Numbered from the stretch's first letter, positions 1 to 10,187 are shown. The stretch is DNA of 64,000 nucleotides from Parapedobacter defluvii (GCF_014642075.1 NZ_BMIK01000010.1:62380-126379); one strand, 5' to 3'. The notes: a model not told the origin generated them from the sequence alone. Numbers and translations: made by a program.

Positions 1-1
1 T

Positions 2-409
2 ACCATCACACAACAGGGAATTCTGCCAACTTTTTTTCCAGAAGGTCTGTCGATTGAAATGAACTCACCGCTTGACGTGGCCAAGTGCATCGCGCGTGCA
101 ATGACCGAAGAACGCCCGCCCAAAAGTAAGACGGTCATTGAACTGACGGGACCGCAACCGTACACTTCGCGTGATGTTGCCGATGTGTTTGCGAAATTGC
201 TGAATAAGCCGGTGGTTCCACAATCCATACCCCGAGAAAAATGGCACGAGACGTTGATTGCTGCCGGTTTTTCCGAAAACACGGCAATCAATATGGCCGA
301 TATGACCCAAGCTGTGATCGACAAGCTGACCGTTCCCGAGCAACCGGGCAACACCCTACCCCTTCCGACCTCTTTGGAGCGCTATCTAAGTGGACAGCTA
401 AGGAAGTAA
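2..409 (+). CDS. NmrA-like NAD(P)-binding protein, C-terminal part (cut by window start)
   Basis: The reading frame is open from base 2, so the ATG at 59 is internal and the gene starts outside the window. The visible C-terminal part has the pattern of the NmrA/NAD(P)H-quinone-oxidoreductase branch of atypical short-chain dehydrogenases: a DVA(K)CIA(RA) helix, an ELTGPQPYTSRDVA stretch (the usual place where these proteins read 'L-T-G-P-..-S..D-V-A') and a C-terminal helical cap. The Rossmann nucleotide-binding motif would lie upstream and cannot be seen. A rho-independent terminator lies downstream at 519-544. The family call is fairly secure; substrate is unknown. Confidence 0.75.
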   Translation, partial: TITQQGILPTFFPEGLSIEMNSPLDVAKCIARAMTEERPPKSKTVIELTGPQPYTSRDVADVFAKLLNKPVVPQSIPREKWHETLIAAGFSENTAINMADMTQAVIDKLTVPEQPGNTLPLPTSLERYLSGQLRK

Positions 410-518
410 ACAGCCAAGTCTTAACCGCAGTACGACCACCTCGCCATAATCAATTAAATAAAGAAACCATTTCTTCGTACCAACTCCTGCTCTTTGGAAA
501 ACGGTGATGATTTCCAGT

Positions 519-544
519 AAAACCCCGAAATCCGGGGATTTTTT
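519..544 (+). terminator. Rho-independent terminator
   Basis: Stem CCCCG (523-527), loop of five bases, stem CGGGG (533-537), then six T (539-544), with an A run just before. It ends transcription of the NmrA-like gene. It also argues against the ATG at 547 as start of the next gene. Confidence 0.75.
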
Positions 545-576
545 GCATGGATCACAAGGCTTACTTTTGTAATGGC

Positions 577-996
577 ATGGCAGCGGAACCATTCGTTTTA
601 TTAGGCCTCGGCTTTTGGCTGATCTTACTGATCGTAGCTTTTCGTTTGCTCGACAGGTATCAGAAAAAACGCCCTCCGTGGACGGTTATTACCGTGTTGC
701 TCCATTCCAACTGTATAGCCATACTCGTGCTCTGCAACATGGGATTGACAACGTTGCTGTACCAACCGATTTTGGAACTTTTTGACATCAACACGAGCGG
801 TTTTATCAATTTGAATGGGATATTTACTGCCGGTATTATCTGGTCAATTCTGTGTTTACTTTTTTGGGTGATTGTTGGTAAAGCCAAGGAACAATTAGGC
901 CGCTATTACAGAACCCTGCGCACCTCACTGATGATCTTCGCTTTGCTACCGCTGTTTCTCTGTTTTTTATTTTTGTTTCTGGCGGGTCTCAACTAG
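577..996 (+). CDS. Small hypothetical integral membrane protein
   Basis: About 139 residues with four hydrophobic stretches, near residues 5-22, 40-62, 78-100 and 115-137, and a basic cytoplasmic-looking loop (YQKKRP) after the first. An upstream ATG at 547 would add ten residues, but it lies three bases after a terminator T-tract. A TACTTTTG -7-like box at 562-569 also favours the ATG at 577. No family is recognised. Neighbours on both sides are transcribed separately, so context gives no function. Confidence 0.6.
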   Translation: MAAEPFVLLGLGFWLILLIVAFRLLDRYQKKRPPWTVITVLLHSNCIAILVLCNMGLTTLLYQPILELFDINTSGFINLNGIFTAGIIWSILCLLFWVIVGKAKEQLGRYYRTLRTSLMIFALLPLFLCFLFLFLAGLN

Positions 997-1115
997 CGTT
1001 AGCGTAAATTAGAAGCCGTTCCGTAAAGTCTTTATCCCCCCGTGGAAACGGGATTTTTGCTTGGTGTTTCTTTTTATTACACAAATCTGCTAATTTGGGC
1101 GAACTAACGCGAATC

Positions 1116-1751
1116 ATGTTAAACTATAGTACATTGGACGAGAAGGCGCTACTTATGTTGTTACAGCAACAAGACGACCATGCCGCATTTTCGGAATTGT
1201 ACGATCGTTTTTCACACTTCATGCTAGCCTATGCCCAAAAAATCACACAGAACCAAGACGAGGCCAAGGATATCGTGCAAACTATCTTTGTTAACCTCTG
1301 GAGCAATAGAACACAGCTCTCCGTAAAGGGCTCTCTTTTCAATTATTTGATAACCAGCGTCCGATATGGGTTTTACAAACTGATACGCAGCAAACAGGTT
1401 GTCAGCAAATACGAAGCAGATCTCCAGCAATATTTGTCGGAAGAACGCGATACCACGGATGAATATATACAAGAACGGGAGTTAATGGAGCGACTGGAAC
1501 GACTGGCAGAAAGCTTCCCTGATACAATGGGAAAAGTTTTCGTACTGACTTACTTCCACCAGTTAGGTCCTGAAGAAATCGCCGAGCGCCTTCATATCTC
1601 CGTGCGTACTGTTCAAAATTTATTGAGTCAGGCCGGAAGACGGGCCCGCCTCGGCATCGGACTCGCGATAGCGCTAACATTAATGGCTCCACAATTGACT
1701 GAAAAACAAACCATTGAAAATAAAATTAAAAAATTCTTGATATTGCCGTGA
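1116..1751 (+). CDS. ECF-type RNA polymerase sigma-70 factor
   Basis: 211 residues. Region 2 (about 22-88) holds the core-binding and -10 reading helices, with the DEAKDIVQTIFVNLW segment typical of Bacteroidota sigma factors. Region 4 (about 125-175) ends in the helix-turn-helix GPEEIAERLHISVRTVQN. A hydrophobic tail at about 180-197 is common in this expanded family. The start is ATG 1116; TTG 1095 is in frame but less likely. It directly precedes a FecR anti-sigma gene and an STN-containing SusC, the standard trans-envelope signalling set. The sigma factor should be released when the receptor binds its glycan and then transcribe the PUL that follows. Confidence 0.92.
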   Translation: MLNYSTLDEKALLMLLQQQDDHAAFSELYDRFSHFMLAYAQKITQNQDEAKDIVQTIFVNLWSNRTQLSVKGSLFNYLITSVRYGFYKLIRSKQVVSKYEADLQQYLSEERDTTDEYIQERELMERLERLAESFPDTMGKVFVLTYFHQLGPEEIAERLHISVRTVQNLLSQAGRRARLGIGLAIALTLMAPQLTEKQTIENKIKKFLILP

Positions 1752-1805
1752 AAAAGTAGGCAGATCGGGTTCTTGTAGTTGGAGGGGTATAAATCCTTTA
1801 CGATT

Positions 1806-2960
1806 ATGAACGAACCCACAGACCTCATTGACAAATATCTGGCCGGAAAATGCACAGCTGAGGAGCGCGCATTGCTGCTGGCCCATTTTAATCGCTATTT
1901 CGATCAACAGCAGGATTCGCTCTCCGCTGAGGATCTCAATTTACTCAGTCAGCAGACGTGGTCAGCCATCAACAACCAAATCCGCGAGTCAAACGAACCG
2001 AATTCAACACGCACCAAGCGAATCCGTTGGACCCCCCACCCAATACTCCGCTGGTTGCCGTATGCCGCGGCGATCCTTTTAGTCGCCACCGCGATCATGT
2101 GGTACTCCCTTCGCGACACTCCCGCCAACTTTCTGCAAGAAAGCACACAGGTTGCCGATATCGCGCCGGGTGGTAACCGCGCCACGCTTACGCTTAGTGA
2201 TGGAAGCAAGATTGATCTCAGTGAAGCGCAAACGGGAATTATATCCGACCATGAACGGATTGTCTATGAAGGAGACAATACCGAAATCGCGTCCTTTAGT
2301 GCTGCGGGTGCCTATGGGCTGCAACTTACAACTCCCAATGGAGGAACCTACCAGGTAACGCTCCCCGATGGCACAAAAGTTTGGCTCAATGCCGCTTCGT
2401 CGCTGACCTACCCCTCCCATTTCGATGGCCGCGACAGGGTGGTTACCTTCTCCGGCGAAGCGTATTTTGAGGTGGCCAAAGATGCCAGTAAGCCCTTCAG
2501 GGTGATGAGCCGTGGGCAACAGGTAGATGTACTTGGTACCAAGTTCAATATCTCTGCATATCCCGACGATGATGTGACAAAAACCACCCTGATAGAAGGA
2601 AGCGTCCGGATAAGCTCCGCTGACAAAGCAGGCGGCGAAGCTTCTTTGCTACTTGAACCTTCAGAAAAGGCCGAGCTAAAAAACGGACGACTAACCAAAG
2701 AGCATGTTGATGCGGATAATGAGGCGGCATGGCGTACAGGCGTGTTTGCTTTCCGGTCCGAACGTCTGGAAAGCATCATGAAGAAGGTTGCCCGATGGTA
2801 CGATGTTGATATCGAATTGCAAGGAGATATTGCCGACCGCACCTTCACCGGCACCGTATCGCGTTATGAAAACATCAGTGGCGTTTTGGAAACACTCGCG
2901 TTGACCAATTTACTTTCGTTTGAAATCGACGGCAGCAAGTTGATTGTCAAATCAAAATAA
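1806..2960 (+). CDS. FecR-family anti-sigma factor
   Basis: 384 residues in the usual three parts. A short cytoplasmic domain (1-75) begins LIDKYLAGKCTAEE and should bind the sigma factor. One membrane span lies at about 81-102. The periplasmic FecR domain (about 118-300) repeats the pattern 'L.DGSKIDL' / 'LPDGTKVWLN', and a DUF4974-type C-terminal domain (about 310-384) contacts the STN domain of the receptor. The start is ATG 1806; the in-frame TTG at 1779 is less likely. The gene lies 54 bp after the sigma gene and 180 bp before SusC. Family and role are well established for this gene order. Confidence 0.92.
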   Translation: MNEPTDLIDKYLAGKCTAEERALLLAHFNRYFDQQQDSLSAEDLNLLSQQTWSAINNQIRESNEPNSTRTKRIRWTPHPILRWLPYAAAILLVATAIMWYSLRDTPANFLQESTQVADIAPGGNRATLTLSDGSKIDLSEAQTGIISDHERIVYEGDNTEIASFSAAGAYGLQLTTPNGGTYQVTLPDGTKVWLNAASSLTYPSHFDGRDRVVTFSGEAYFEVAKDASKPFRVMSRGQQVDVLGTKFNISAYPDDDVTKTTLIEGSVRISSADKAGGEASLLLEPSEKAELKNGRLTKEHVDADNEAAWRTGVFAFRSERLESIMKKVARWYDVDIELQGDIADRTFTGTVSRYENISGVLETLALTNLLSFEIDGSKLIVKSK

Positions 2961-3048
2961 TGTTAAACCCAATTAATAAATGACAGATATGATTACGTAC
3001 GTATAACCCAAGCCCGAAGTAAAAATTAGGTATATCAGGAAACGGAAA

Positions 3049-3076
3049 CGGAATCCCGGGTCGAGTCAGGATTCCG
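3049..3076 (+). promoter_or_regulatory. Hairpin in the FecR-SusC gap
   Basis: Perfect 8-bp inverted repeat CGGAATCC (3049-3056) / GGATTCCG (3069-3076) with a 12-base loop, in the 180-bp leader before SusC. No T-tract follows, so it is not a typical terminator. It may shape the SusC mRNA leader or partly uncouple the regulators from the PUL. Role inferred only. Confidence 0.4.
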
Positions 3077-3140
3077 CTATGTGTTCTGGTTATCATTTAT
3101 CGTGTGTGAACGAGTTAGAATTACTAACCAAAACAATCAA

Positions 3141-6100
3141 ATGTATAAAATTTTCGTAAATAATTTTTTATGCCTGCGGATGCATAGCATAAAGAAAATC
3201 TTGTTGCTGATGAATTTGAGCGTTATCTCGCTTGTAGCCGGCCTATTCCAAGTGTTAGCCGTCGAAACGATGGCACAAACCGTCACCCTTTCGGAAACCA
3301 ACACACCTCTTGTACGTGTATTGGATAAGATCGCGCGGCAAAGCGGTTATTATTTCTTGTACGGCGATGCCAGCATGCATCAGGCCACGACAGTGACCAT
3401 CGAAATGCGTAACGCACCCTTGGAAAGCGCTTTACAAAGCATCTTCGAGCGGCAACCGTTTGACTTTACCATCAAGGGAAAAACCATTGTAATCAAGCCA
3501 CGGGAAGCCTCCGCGCCTGGAAACAGCGATACGGCATTCCAACCTTATCAAATTACGGGTATTGTTTCCGACGAACAGGGTGTACCGATCGAAGGCGTGT
3601 CCATCCGTGTCAAAGGCAGTACGGCCGTCAGTACTACCGACAGTAATGGCAATTACCGCATTTCGTTGTCCGAAGGAGACGAGATAATTGTATTTTCCAG
3701 CGTCGGCTATGTTCAACAGGAACTTTCGGTGGGCCAATCGCGGACACTCCATGTGACGCTGAAAACCGCCGTATCCGATCTGGATGAAGTAGTAGTCGTG
3801 GGCTATGGTACGGTGAGAAAGGGCGATTTAACCGGAGCCATTTCCTCGGTCAAGTCGGCGGTATTCGAACAATCGAGGCAAAGCTCCTTCATCAACAACA
3901 TCCAGGGCCGTGTAGCGGGTTTACAGATTGCCACAGGTACCGGCGAGCCGGGTGCCGGTTCAAAAATATTGATCCGGGGGGCCAATTCCTTGGTGGGAGA
4001 TAGCCGGCCGCTTATCGTCATCGACGGTATCCCTGTCAATGAAAGCGAGGCTCCCGTAGCCAATTCACAGTTCGGCGCTAACTCGCAACGCGACCCGCTC
4101 AGCTCAATCAATCCTGCAGATATCATTTCGGTAGACGTCCTGAAAGACGCGTCTTCAACCGCCATTTATGGCTCCCGGGGAGCCAACGGGGTAATCCTAG
4201 TAACCACGCGGCAAGGACAGGCAGGTGCCGCCAGCATAACGTACGATGGCCGTTTCTCGGTGTCGCACACCGCGGTACGGATGGATATGCTCAACCCTGA
4301 GGAATGGATAAATTACCGCAAAGACTGGATCCTGCTTCCAGATAAACAAAACATCATCTATGGCTATTTCAATGATTGGCTGTTTTTTGAAAATCCATCC
4401 GAAATTGAACCATCAAAAAAGATTCCACGTGATGTATATGCGTTTCCCCGGTACAACTGGCAGGATGAGATGTATCGGGATGTTGCCAATGCTTCGGCAC
4501 ATACGCTGTCGATCAGTGGCGGCTCAACGAGCACAAAGTTTTATGGAAGCCTGGGCTACAACAAAGAGGACGGATTATTTGTAAACAATGGATATTCGAG
4601 ACTAAATGGCCGATTACGGCTCGATCACAGTAAAGGCCGCCTCTCCTTATCAATGGGCCTGAATGGGACCCGCTCACGCTACGATGGTGCCGTTCAATCC
4701 GGCGATGGCTATGCTAATATCGGGGTGCTCGAGACCGCCATCGTATCGCGGCCTCTTGTTTTTGAAAACCCGCTGGCAGTGAGTACCCAAGGCGGGTGGC
4801 GCAAACCCACTGACAATTTGAAATACTTAGACCGTAACATCAGCACGCCCAATTTATCGTCCAATCTGGTGATCAATTACCGGTTAATCGATGGGCTATA
4901 CATTGGCAATACGCTCAGCGGTAGCATGGTGACGTCAAAAGTGAATGAATACTACAGTAAGAACACCCCCTGGGGTTATTATCTCGGCGGCCGCGGCGCG
5001 ATTTCGGCCAGTGATTGGTATGGGTGGACCAATTTCACGACATTGAGTTATGAGCGGTCATTCGCAAATCAATCGAAACTGAGTGCGCTGGGGGTATTTG
5101 AAATCAGCGGAAGCAGGTATGAATACCACCACATTATAAAAAGTGGTTTTGCTGACGAGTCTACCGGAATTCACGACATCAGCAAAGGCGAAGAACTTCA
5201 AGCTGCAGGTTCTGGAGCAGGCCTTAGCAATCGGTTATCGTACCTTGGCAGGCTCAACTACCACATCAAAGATCGGTATTTATTTACAACCAGTCTCCGG
5301 TTGGATGGCTCCGATCGCTTTGGAAAGAATCAACGGTATGGTCTGTTTCCATCGGCAGCATTCGCCTGGCGCATCTCGGAAGAGGCCTTTTTGGACAGGC
5401 CTTGGCTGGACGATCTGAAACTCCGGCTAAGCTACGGCGCTACCGGCAACTCGAACATCTCGGAGTTCAGGTACATGGCGCAGATGGGCAATGTTTTCTA
5501 TGACGACAAGCTTGGTATGATCCCGACTTCGTTGCCCAATCCGGACCTTAAATGGGAAACCACTGTGCAATACAATGCCGGATTGGATGCAGCGGTGCTA
5601 AACAACCGACTGAAACTGACGCTGGATCTTTACGAAAAGCACACCACGGATATGCTCTATAATGCCATCGTCCCTGCCCAGACAGGATTCAAAACCCAAT
5701 GGCAGAACCTTGGCAAAGTCAACAACCGGGGTATAGAAGTGTCACTGGCAACGACCAACATACGCAAAGATCGTTTCTTCTGGGAAACCACCTTGACGTT
5801 CAGCCTCAACCGGAACACCGTTTTACGTATTGGCGACGGGTTGTCTACTGCCCCGATCGGGGCCGGCTCATGGACTACCTCTTACATCAAACAGAACGTT
5901 GTGGGACGTATTATGGTAGACCAGCCCATCGGCGTAATGTACGGTTATGACCTAGCGGGCATTTATCAGCTTGACGATTTTGCGGGTTGGCAGGACCGGA
6001 CGGGAAAATTACCCGCTAACGATCCGGCCATCCTGTGGCAAGACCGCAATTGGATTCTAAAAGAAGGAATACCCAACGCGGGTAACCTTGGAAGACTGCG

Positions 6101-6698
6101 CCCCGGCACATTCAAATTCCGGAATGCGGACGGATCTGCGGATCAATTGATTACTGAAGAAGACAAAGTCATTATCGGCAACAGCCAACCGTTGTTTTAC
6201 GGTGGCTTGGGCAACAACGTAAGCATGGGCCCGGTAGCGCTTTCGGTCTTCTTCAACTACAGCGTAGGTGCAAAGATATTCAACTCCACCCGCTTCGAGC
6301 TTGAAGGCGCCATGCCGGGTGAATATTTCAATATCACGCGCGATTTCTGGAACAACCGATGGACTCCGGAGCACCCGACAAACGCCTATCCTGCCTATAG
6401 CGATGAAAACTATTATAATTCCCTGGCGTCATTGCCTAACACGTACTACGTTGAAGATGCCTCATTTCTAAGGCTGCAGACCGTTTCGCTGTCGTATTCA
6501 TTGCCTGCGAAGCTGATTGCTAAGGCTGGAATCACGTCCGCCAAAGTGTACTACTCCGGAAACAATCTGTACACCTTTACGAAATATACCGGGCTATCTC
6601 CCGAAGTCGATTCCGGTAATCCGTTGCTACAGAATTTCGATACGATCGGGTATCCCCGTGCTGCTACTCACGCATTGGGCCTCATGGTTACATTTTAA
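3141..6698 (+). CDS. SusC/RagA-family TonB-linked outer-membrane receptor with STN domain
   Basis: 1185 residues from ATG 3141; earlier in-frame GTG 3081 is unlikely because MYKIFVNN is the usual beginning of these proteins. Order: signal peptide ending near ETMAQ, STN signalling domain (about 30-100), carboxypeptidase-like beta domain with GVPIEGVSIRVKG (about 130-210), plug domain with VIDGIPVNE and VDVLKDASSTAIYGSRGANGV, then a 22-strand barrel ending in an aromatic residue. It imports glycan fragments across the outer membrane using TonB energy. The STN domain links transport to the FecR and sigma genes just upstream. SusD follows after 15 bp. The substrate is not evident. Confidence 0.95.
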   Translation: MYKIFVNNFLCLRMHSIKKILLLMNLSVISLVAGLFQVLAVETMAQTVTLSETNTPLVRVLDKIARQSGYYFLYGDASMHQATTVTIEMRNAPLESALQSIFERQPFDFTIKGKTIVIKPREASAPGNSDTAFQPYQITGIVSDEQGVPIEGVSIRVKGSTAVSTTDSNGNYRISLSEGDEIIVFSSVGYVQQELSVGQSRTLHVTLKTAVSDLDEVVVVGYGTVRKGDLTGAISSVKSAVFEQSRQSSFINNIQGRVAGLQIATGTGEPGAGSKILIRGANSLVGDSRPLIVIDGIPVNESEAPVANSQFGANSQRDPLSSINPADIISVDVLKDASSTAIYGSRGANGVILVTTRQGQAGAASITYDGRFSVSHTAVRMDMLNPEEWINYRKDWILLPDKQNIIYGYFNDWLFFENPSEIEPSKKIPRDVYAFPRYNWQDEMYRDVANASAHTLSISGGSTSTKFYGSLGYNKEDGLFVNNGYSRLNGRLRLDHSKGRLSLSMGLNGTRSRYDGAVQSGDGYANIGVLETAIVSRPLVFENPLAVSTQGGWRKPTDNLKYLDRNISTPNLSSNLVINYRLIDGLYIGNTLSGSMVTSKVNEYYSKNTPWGYYLGGRGAISASDWYGWTNFTTLSYERSFANQSKLSALGVFEISGSRYEYHHIIKSGFADESTGIHDISKGEELQAAGSGAGLSNRLSYLGRLNYHIKDRYLFTTSLRLDGSDRFGKNQRYGLFPSAAFAWRISEEAFLDRPWLDDLKLRLSYGATGNSNISEFRYMAQMGNVFYDDKLGMIPTSLPNPDLKWETTVQYNAGLDAAVLNNRLKLTLDLYEKHTTDMLYNAIVPAQTGFKTQWQNLGKVNNRGIEVSLATTNIRKDRFFWETTLTFSLNRNTVLRIGDGLSTAPIGAGSWTTSYIKQNVVGRIMVDQPIGVMYGYDLAGIYQLDDFAGWQDRTGKLPANDPAILWQDRNWILKEGIPNAGNLGRLRPGTFKFRNADGSADQLITEEDKVIIGNSQPLFYGGLGNNVSMGPVALSVFFNYSVGAKIFNSTRFELEGAMPGEYFNITRDFWNNRWTPEHPTNAYPAYSDENYYNSLASLPNTYYVEDASFLRLQTVSLSYSLPAKLIAKAGITSAKVYYSGNNLYTFTKYTGLSPEVDSGNPLLQNFDTIGYPRAATHALGLMVTF

Positions 6699-6713
6699 AA
6701 TTGAACACGCTGT

Positions 6714-8330
6714 ATGAAAACGCTATATAAATTTATGCTGGTTAGCTTGACTGGCTTTGCAATTTCCTGCTCGGACTATTTAGACACGAAGCCGGTTTCC
6801 TTTACCACCATTGATAATTTTTACAAAACACCCGAAGACATCGAAATTGCCTTGCGTGGATGTTACGGCAGGCTGGTCAGCAGCTATGCGGTCAACTCGC
6901 GTTCCGGCTTGTTCTTCGTTGGTGATATCGGTACCGACGAACTTGTTGGCAACCCCTACTCCACGCCGGATGCGGGTAGCAATATGGACCAATTTATTTT
7001 CGGACGCGTTGTGAAGACCAACCTAATGGCGCGCGATCTGTGGGAAAATATGTACCGCAGCGTATATGCCATCAACCTGTTGCTTTCCAAACTCGATGAA
7101 GTTTCGATGAATGAGGCCCGTCGGGAGCAGGTGCGTGGCGAAGCTCTGTTTTTGCGCGGGTGGCATTACCTCTATTTAGGAATGGTGTATGGCGGCGTAC
7201 CGGTGTACACTACGGTGCCACACGAGAAAGACAAGGCACGCGATCCCCTCCAACGGGTAATGGAACAGGCCCTAGCCGATCTGCAGTTTGCCTATGAGCA
7301 CCTCGCCGATACCCACGTGGCAGGTGCAGCAAACCGATGGACAGCAGCCGGTTACCTGACCAAGCTGTACTGCTACTTAGCCGCCAGCAAAAAATACGAG
7401 GTCGGCAAGCGGTTGAACTTCCCGCTCAATTCGTTTGACTGGGTAGATACCGATGCCTACTACCGCGAAGCCAAGCAACTTGCTGACGAGCTTATCACGG
7501 CCAGCGGGTATCGTCTTGCAGCAGATTACCGGTCGCTATTCAGTGAAGGATCCACCGCCGAACAAGCCAAAGAAATTCTCCTGACCATCCTTCCTTCGCA
7601 GGAAAACAAAACCGGATTTGCCCCTACCTTTTACCTCTTTCCGGTAGGATATTATGGTGGTGGCTGGGGTACATGCCGCCCCACCCAAGAAGTGTATGAC
7701 CGCTATGATACGCTGTATGACGCCCGGGTACACTGGGTTGTCGGCGGATTAGGCACCGACCCCGGCACCGAAACCATAGACGGCAATTCATACGTCAAAC
7801 CGCTTCCGCTGAATCTGTCAGACGGTGTAGCCTATGACGGCGATTACAACGTAACCAAGCTGCGGGCAATCAGTTCGGCTGTGAGAAATACCGATTTCTA
7901 CTTTGGCCACTACCCGCTGTTGCGTCTGGCAGATATTTACCTGCTCAATGCGGAGGCAACTGCTCATCTGGAAGGCGATGAGGCGGGTCGCGAAATTCTT
8001 AAACCCGTACGCAGCCGTGCGCTCATCCAAACGCACACCAACGATGTCACCGTTTTGCAGTCGGCCTACCGGAGATCCGACTTTATACAGGAATTGCTAG
8101 ATGAGCGTTCGCGCGAACTTTGCTTCGAGCAGCAACGGAAATTCGACCTGGTACGTTTTGGCCGCTATGTAACCACTATCCAAGGAATTTCCACCACACG
8201 AGGCGTATGGAATTCGTTAACCGCGCGGATATTGATCGACAACATCTCCGAATCGAAAATATGGCTCCCCATCCCTGAGGAAGATGAGATCAGCAATCCG
8301 AATCTTTTACCAAATAATCCGGGGTATTAA
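6714..8330 (+). CDS. SusD/RagB-family glycan-binding lipoprotein
   Basis: 538 residues. A lipoprotein signal (MKTLYKFMLVSLTGFAISC) gives Cys19 as the lipidated residue, followed by the SusD start pattern D-Y-L-D-T-K-P. The N-terminal TPR-like helices include LRGWHYLYLGMVYGGVP, and the C-terminal part has ELLDERSRELCFEQQRKFDLVRFG, both family hallmarks. The protein sits on the cell surface as a lid on the SusC barrel encoded immediately upstream. Confidence 0.95.
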   Translation: MKTLYKFMLVSLTGFAISCSDYLDTKPVSFTTIDNFYKTPEDIEIALRGCYGRLVSSYAVNSRSGLFFVGDIGTDELVGNPYSTPDAGSNMDQFIFGRVVKTNLMARDLWENMYRSVYAINLLLSKLDEVSMNEARREQVRGEALFLRGWHYLYLGMVYGGVPVYTTVPHEKDKARDPLQRVMEQALADLQFAYEHLADTHVAGAANRWTAAGYLTKLYCYLAASKKYEVGKRLNFPLNSFDWVDTDAYYREAKQLADELITASGYRLAADYRSLFSEGSTAEQAKEILLTILPSQENKTGFAPTFYLFPVGYYGGGWGTCRPTQEVYDRYDTLYDARVHWVVGGLGTDPGTETIDGNSYVKPLPLNLSDGVAYDGDYNVTKLRAISSAVRNTDFYFGHYPLLRLADIYLLNAEATAHLEGDEAGREILKPVRSRALIQTHTNDVTVLQSAYRRSDFIQELLDERSRELCFEQQRKFDLVRFGRYVTTIQGISTTRGVWNSLTARILIDNISESKIWLPIPEEDEISNPNLLPNNPGY

Positions 8331-8347
8331 TCCAAACACGCACAACC

Positions 8348-9496
8348 ATGATGAATAGCAAAAAGAAGATAATGGCCTATGCCTTTGCAGGTTTGCTGAT
8401 TGCCACAACACTCGTGTGTTGCAGCAATGCTAAAGAAGGGCCCATCGGCCAAACAGAAACTTCCGTAAAGGTAGGTGCCTGGTATTTCGGCGGATGGAGC
8501 TTCCCCCCCGATACCAACGGGCACACTTTTCACATCAGCCCCACGCTCACCACCGCCTACCTAGATCGTGAGCCGTTGTGGGGTTGGCGCGAAGATACGC
8601 CAGGTGTAATGGAACAACAGATCAATTACGCCGCTCAGGCCGGCTTGGATTTCTGGGGATTCTGTTGGTACGACAACACGTTACGACCCGACGATGCGGC
8701 ACTTATGGATCATCTCAACACCGCGCTGGATCTTTTCATGCAGGCAAATAACCGCGAGCTGCTTGATTTTTTCCTACTGTCCTGTTTCCCCGTTTCATCG
8801 GTCAATTGGGAGAAGGTGTGCGACCGCATCATCGCTTATTTCAATGCACCCAATTACCTGCGGGTAGATGGCAAACCCGTCATTGCCTTTTTCAATACGG
8901 ATGAGCTTCTAGATGGCCTGGGCGGTGTGGAGGGAGTCAAATCGGCACTGGAACTTTTCCGGGAAAAGGCGCGGAAAGCCGGGCACGACGAAGTACTCAT
9001 CGGTGCACGCACGTTTCCACGGCCACAGGACCCCACGTATCAGGATACTTACCAAGCATGTGGATTTGACTTTCTGACCACCTACAACAATGCCGATGAC
9101 GGACGGAGAAACGCAGGAAGCAATCCATTTGAGGCGCTTTTGGAAGGCGACCGTAAATCGTGGAATGGCATCGCCGACCACACTACCCTACCCTTTCTGC
9201 CCGTAGTCGGTGCCGGATACGACATGCGGCCATGGGCAGCAGATCACCCTAACTTGCCCGCTTCGGATTACTGGTATTCCGGCGTAACGCCGGAAAAGAT
9301 TGCCGAGCATCTTGCAGACGGGATCCAGTGGGTGAAAGGCCGCCGGACCAAAACACTGGGCAAAATGGTCGTGCTGTACGCCTGGAATGAAAACGGTGAA
9401 GGTGCATGGCTCACCCCCACCAAATCCGAGGGAACCGCGCGCCTCGATCAAATCAAGCAAGTTATCGAACAGGAGGCACTTACCAATGAAAACTAA
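8348..9496 (+). CDS. GH99/WbsX-like lipoprotein, candidate endo-acting glycosidase
   Basis: 382 residues (an alternative ATG at 8351 removes one). The signal ends at a Cys24/Cys25 lipobox. The mature protein starts KVGAWYFGGW and contains GLDFWGFCWYDN, patterns of the GH99-like (beta/alpha)8 family that includes endo-alpha-mannosidases and WbsX proteins. Near the C terminus YAWNENGEG keeps the E-x-x-E pair (Glu348, Glu351) that carries the catalytic acids in GH99. It follows SusD by 17 bp and overlaps the next gene by 11 bp, so it belongs to the PUL. Substrate could be an alpha-mannoside, but the family is diverse and this is inference. Confidence 0.75.
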   Translation: MMNSKKKIMAYAFAGLLIATTLVCCSNAKEGPIGQTETSVKVGAWYFGGWSFPPDTNGHTFHISPTLTTAYLDREPLWGWREDTPGVMEQQINYAAQAGLDFWGFCWYDNTLRPDDAALMDHLNTALDLFMQANNRELLDFFLLSCFPVSSVNWEKVCDRIIAYFNAPNYLRVDGKPVIAFFNTDELLDGLGGVEGVKSALELFREKARKAGHDEVLIGARTFPRPQDPTYQDTYQACGFDFLTTYNNADDGRRNAGSNPFEALLEGDRKSWNGIADHTTLPFLPVVGAGYDMRPWAADHPNLPASDYWYSGVTPEKIAEHLADGIQWVKGRRTKTLGKMVVLYAWNENGEGAWLTPTKSEGTARLDQIKQVIEQEALTNEN

Positions 9497-10163
9497 TCTG
9501 ATTTTGGTCCTTGCGATGGTGTGGATCACCGCATGCCAAACCGAAGGTCGCCGAGAAGCAACCACTACCTCTACACAGATTGTCGTGTTGGGCAACAGCA
9601 TTGTCGCCCATCCGCCCAATGAAGAACTGGGCTGGAAGGGTGACTGGGGCATGGCTGCATCGGCAAGAGACAGTGACTTTGTGCATCGGCTGGAACGCCG
9701 GATGCACCAGGTAGATCCCGGCATAGAACTTCAGTACGGCAGCATCGCGGGTTTCGAACGTGCCTATTGGAATTACGATTTACGCGAACTGGCCGAATTC
9801 CGGAACGCTGACATATTGATCGTCAAAATAGCGGAAAATGTCGATCCCGACTCATTGGCAGAGCGGCAATTTTCGCAGCATTACGCAAAACTGATCGATT
9901 ACCTAACCCAAGGTGGCCGCACCGCCGTCATCATCAGTGGTGGCTTTTGGCCAAGTCCCGTAAACGATACCATACACCGTTATGCTGTCCAAAATGGGTT
10001 TGATTTTGTCAAGCTGCACGATTTATATACCAGCGATTCTACCAATACGGCAAAGGGCCTGTTTGCACACGAGGGGGTGGCCAACCACCCATCGGACCGC
10101 GGCATGAAACACATCGCCGACCGAATATGGAAAAAATTGGAACTCCTGATTCAACAACACTAA
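9486..10163 (+). CDS. SGNH/GDSL-family hydrolase lipoprotein
   Basis: 225 residues from ATG 9486, which overlaps the previous stop and suggests translational coupling. Lipobox ITAC with Cys17. Block I is VVLGNSIV (Ser38 as nucleophile, GNS in place of GDS), an Asn118 (IAENV) fits the oxyanion-hole position of block III, and NHPSDRG supplies His201 of block V. Such enzymes in PULs are usually carbohydrate esterases removing acetyl or similar groups. The family call is supported by spacing of the motifs; ester substrate unknown. Confidence 0.7.
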   Translation: MKTNLILVLAMVWITACQTEGRREATTTSTQIVVLGNSIVAHPPNEELGWKGDWGMAASARDSDFVHRLERRMHQVDPGIELQYGSIAGFERAYWNYDLRELAEFRNADILIVKIAENVDPDSLAERQFSQHYAKLIDYLTQGGRTAVIISGGFWPSPVNDTIHRYAVQNGFDFVKLHDLYTSDSTNTAKGLFAHEGVANHPSDRGMKHIADRIWKKLELLIQQH

Positions 10164-10187
10164 GGTTTAACTAAAACGAAACAAAAG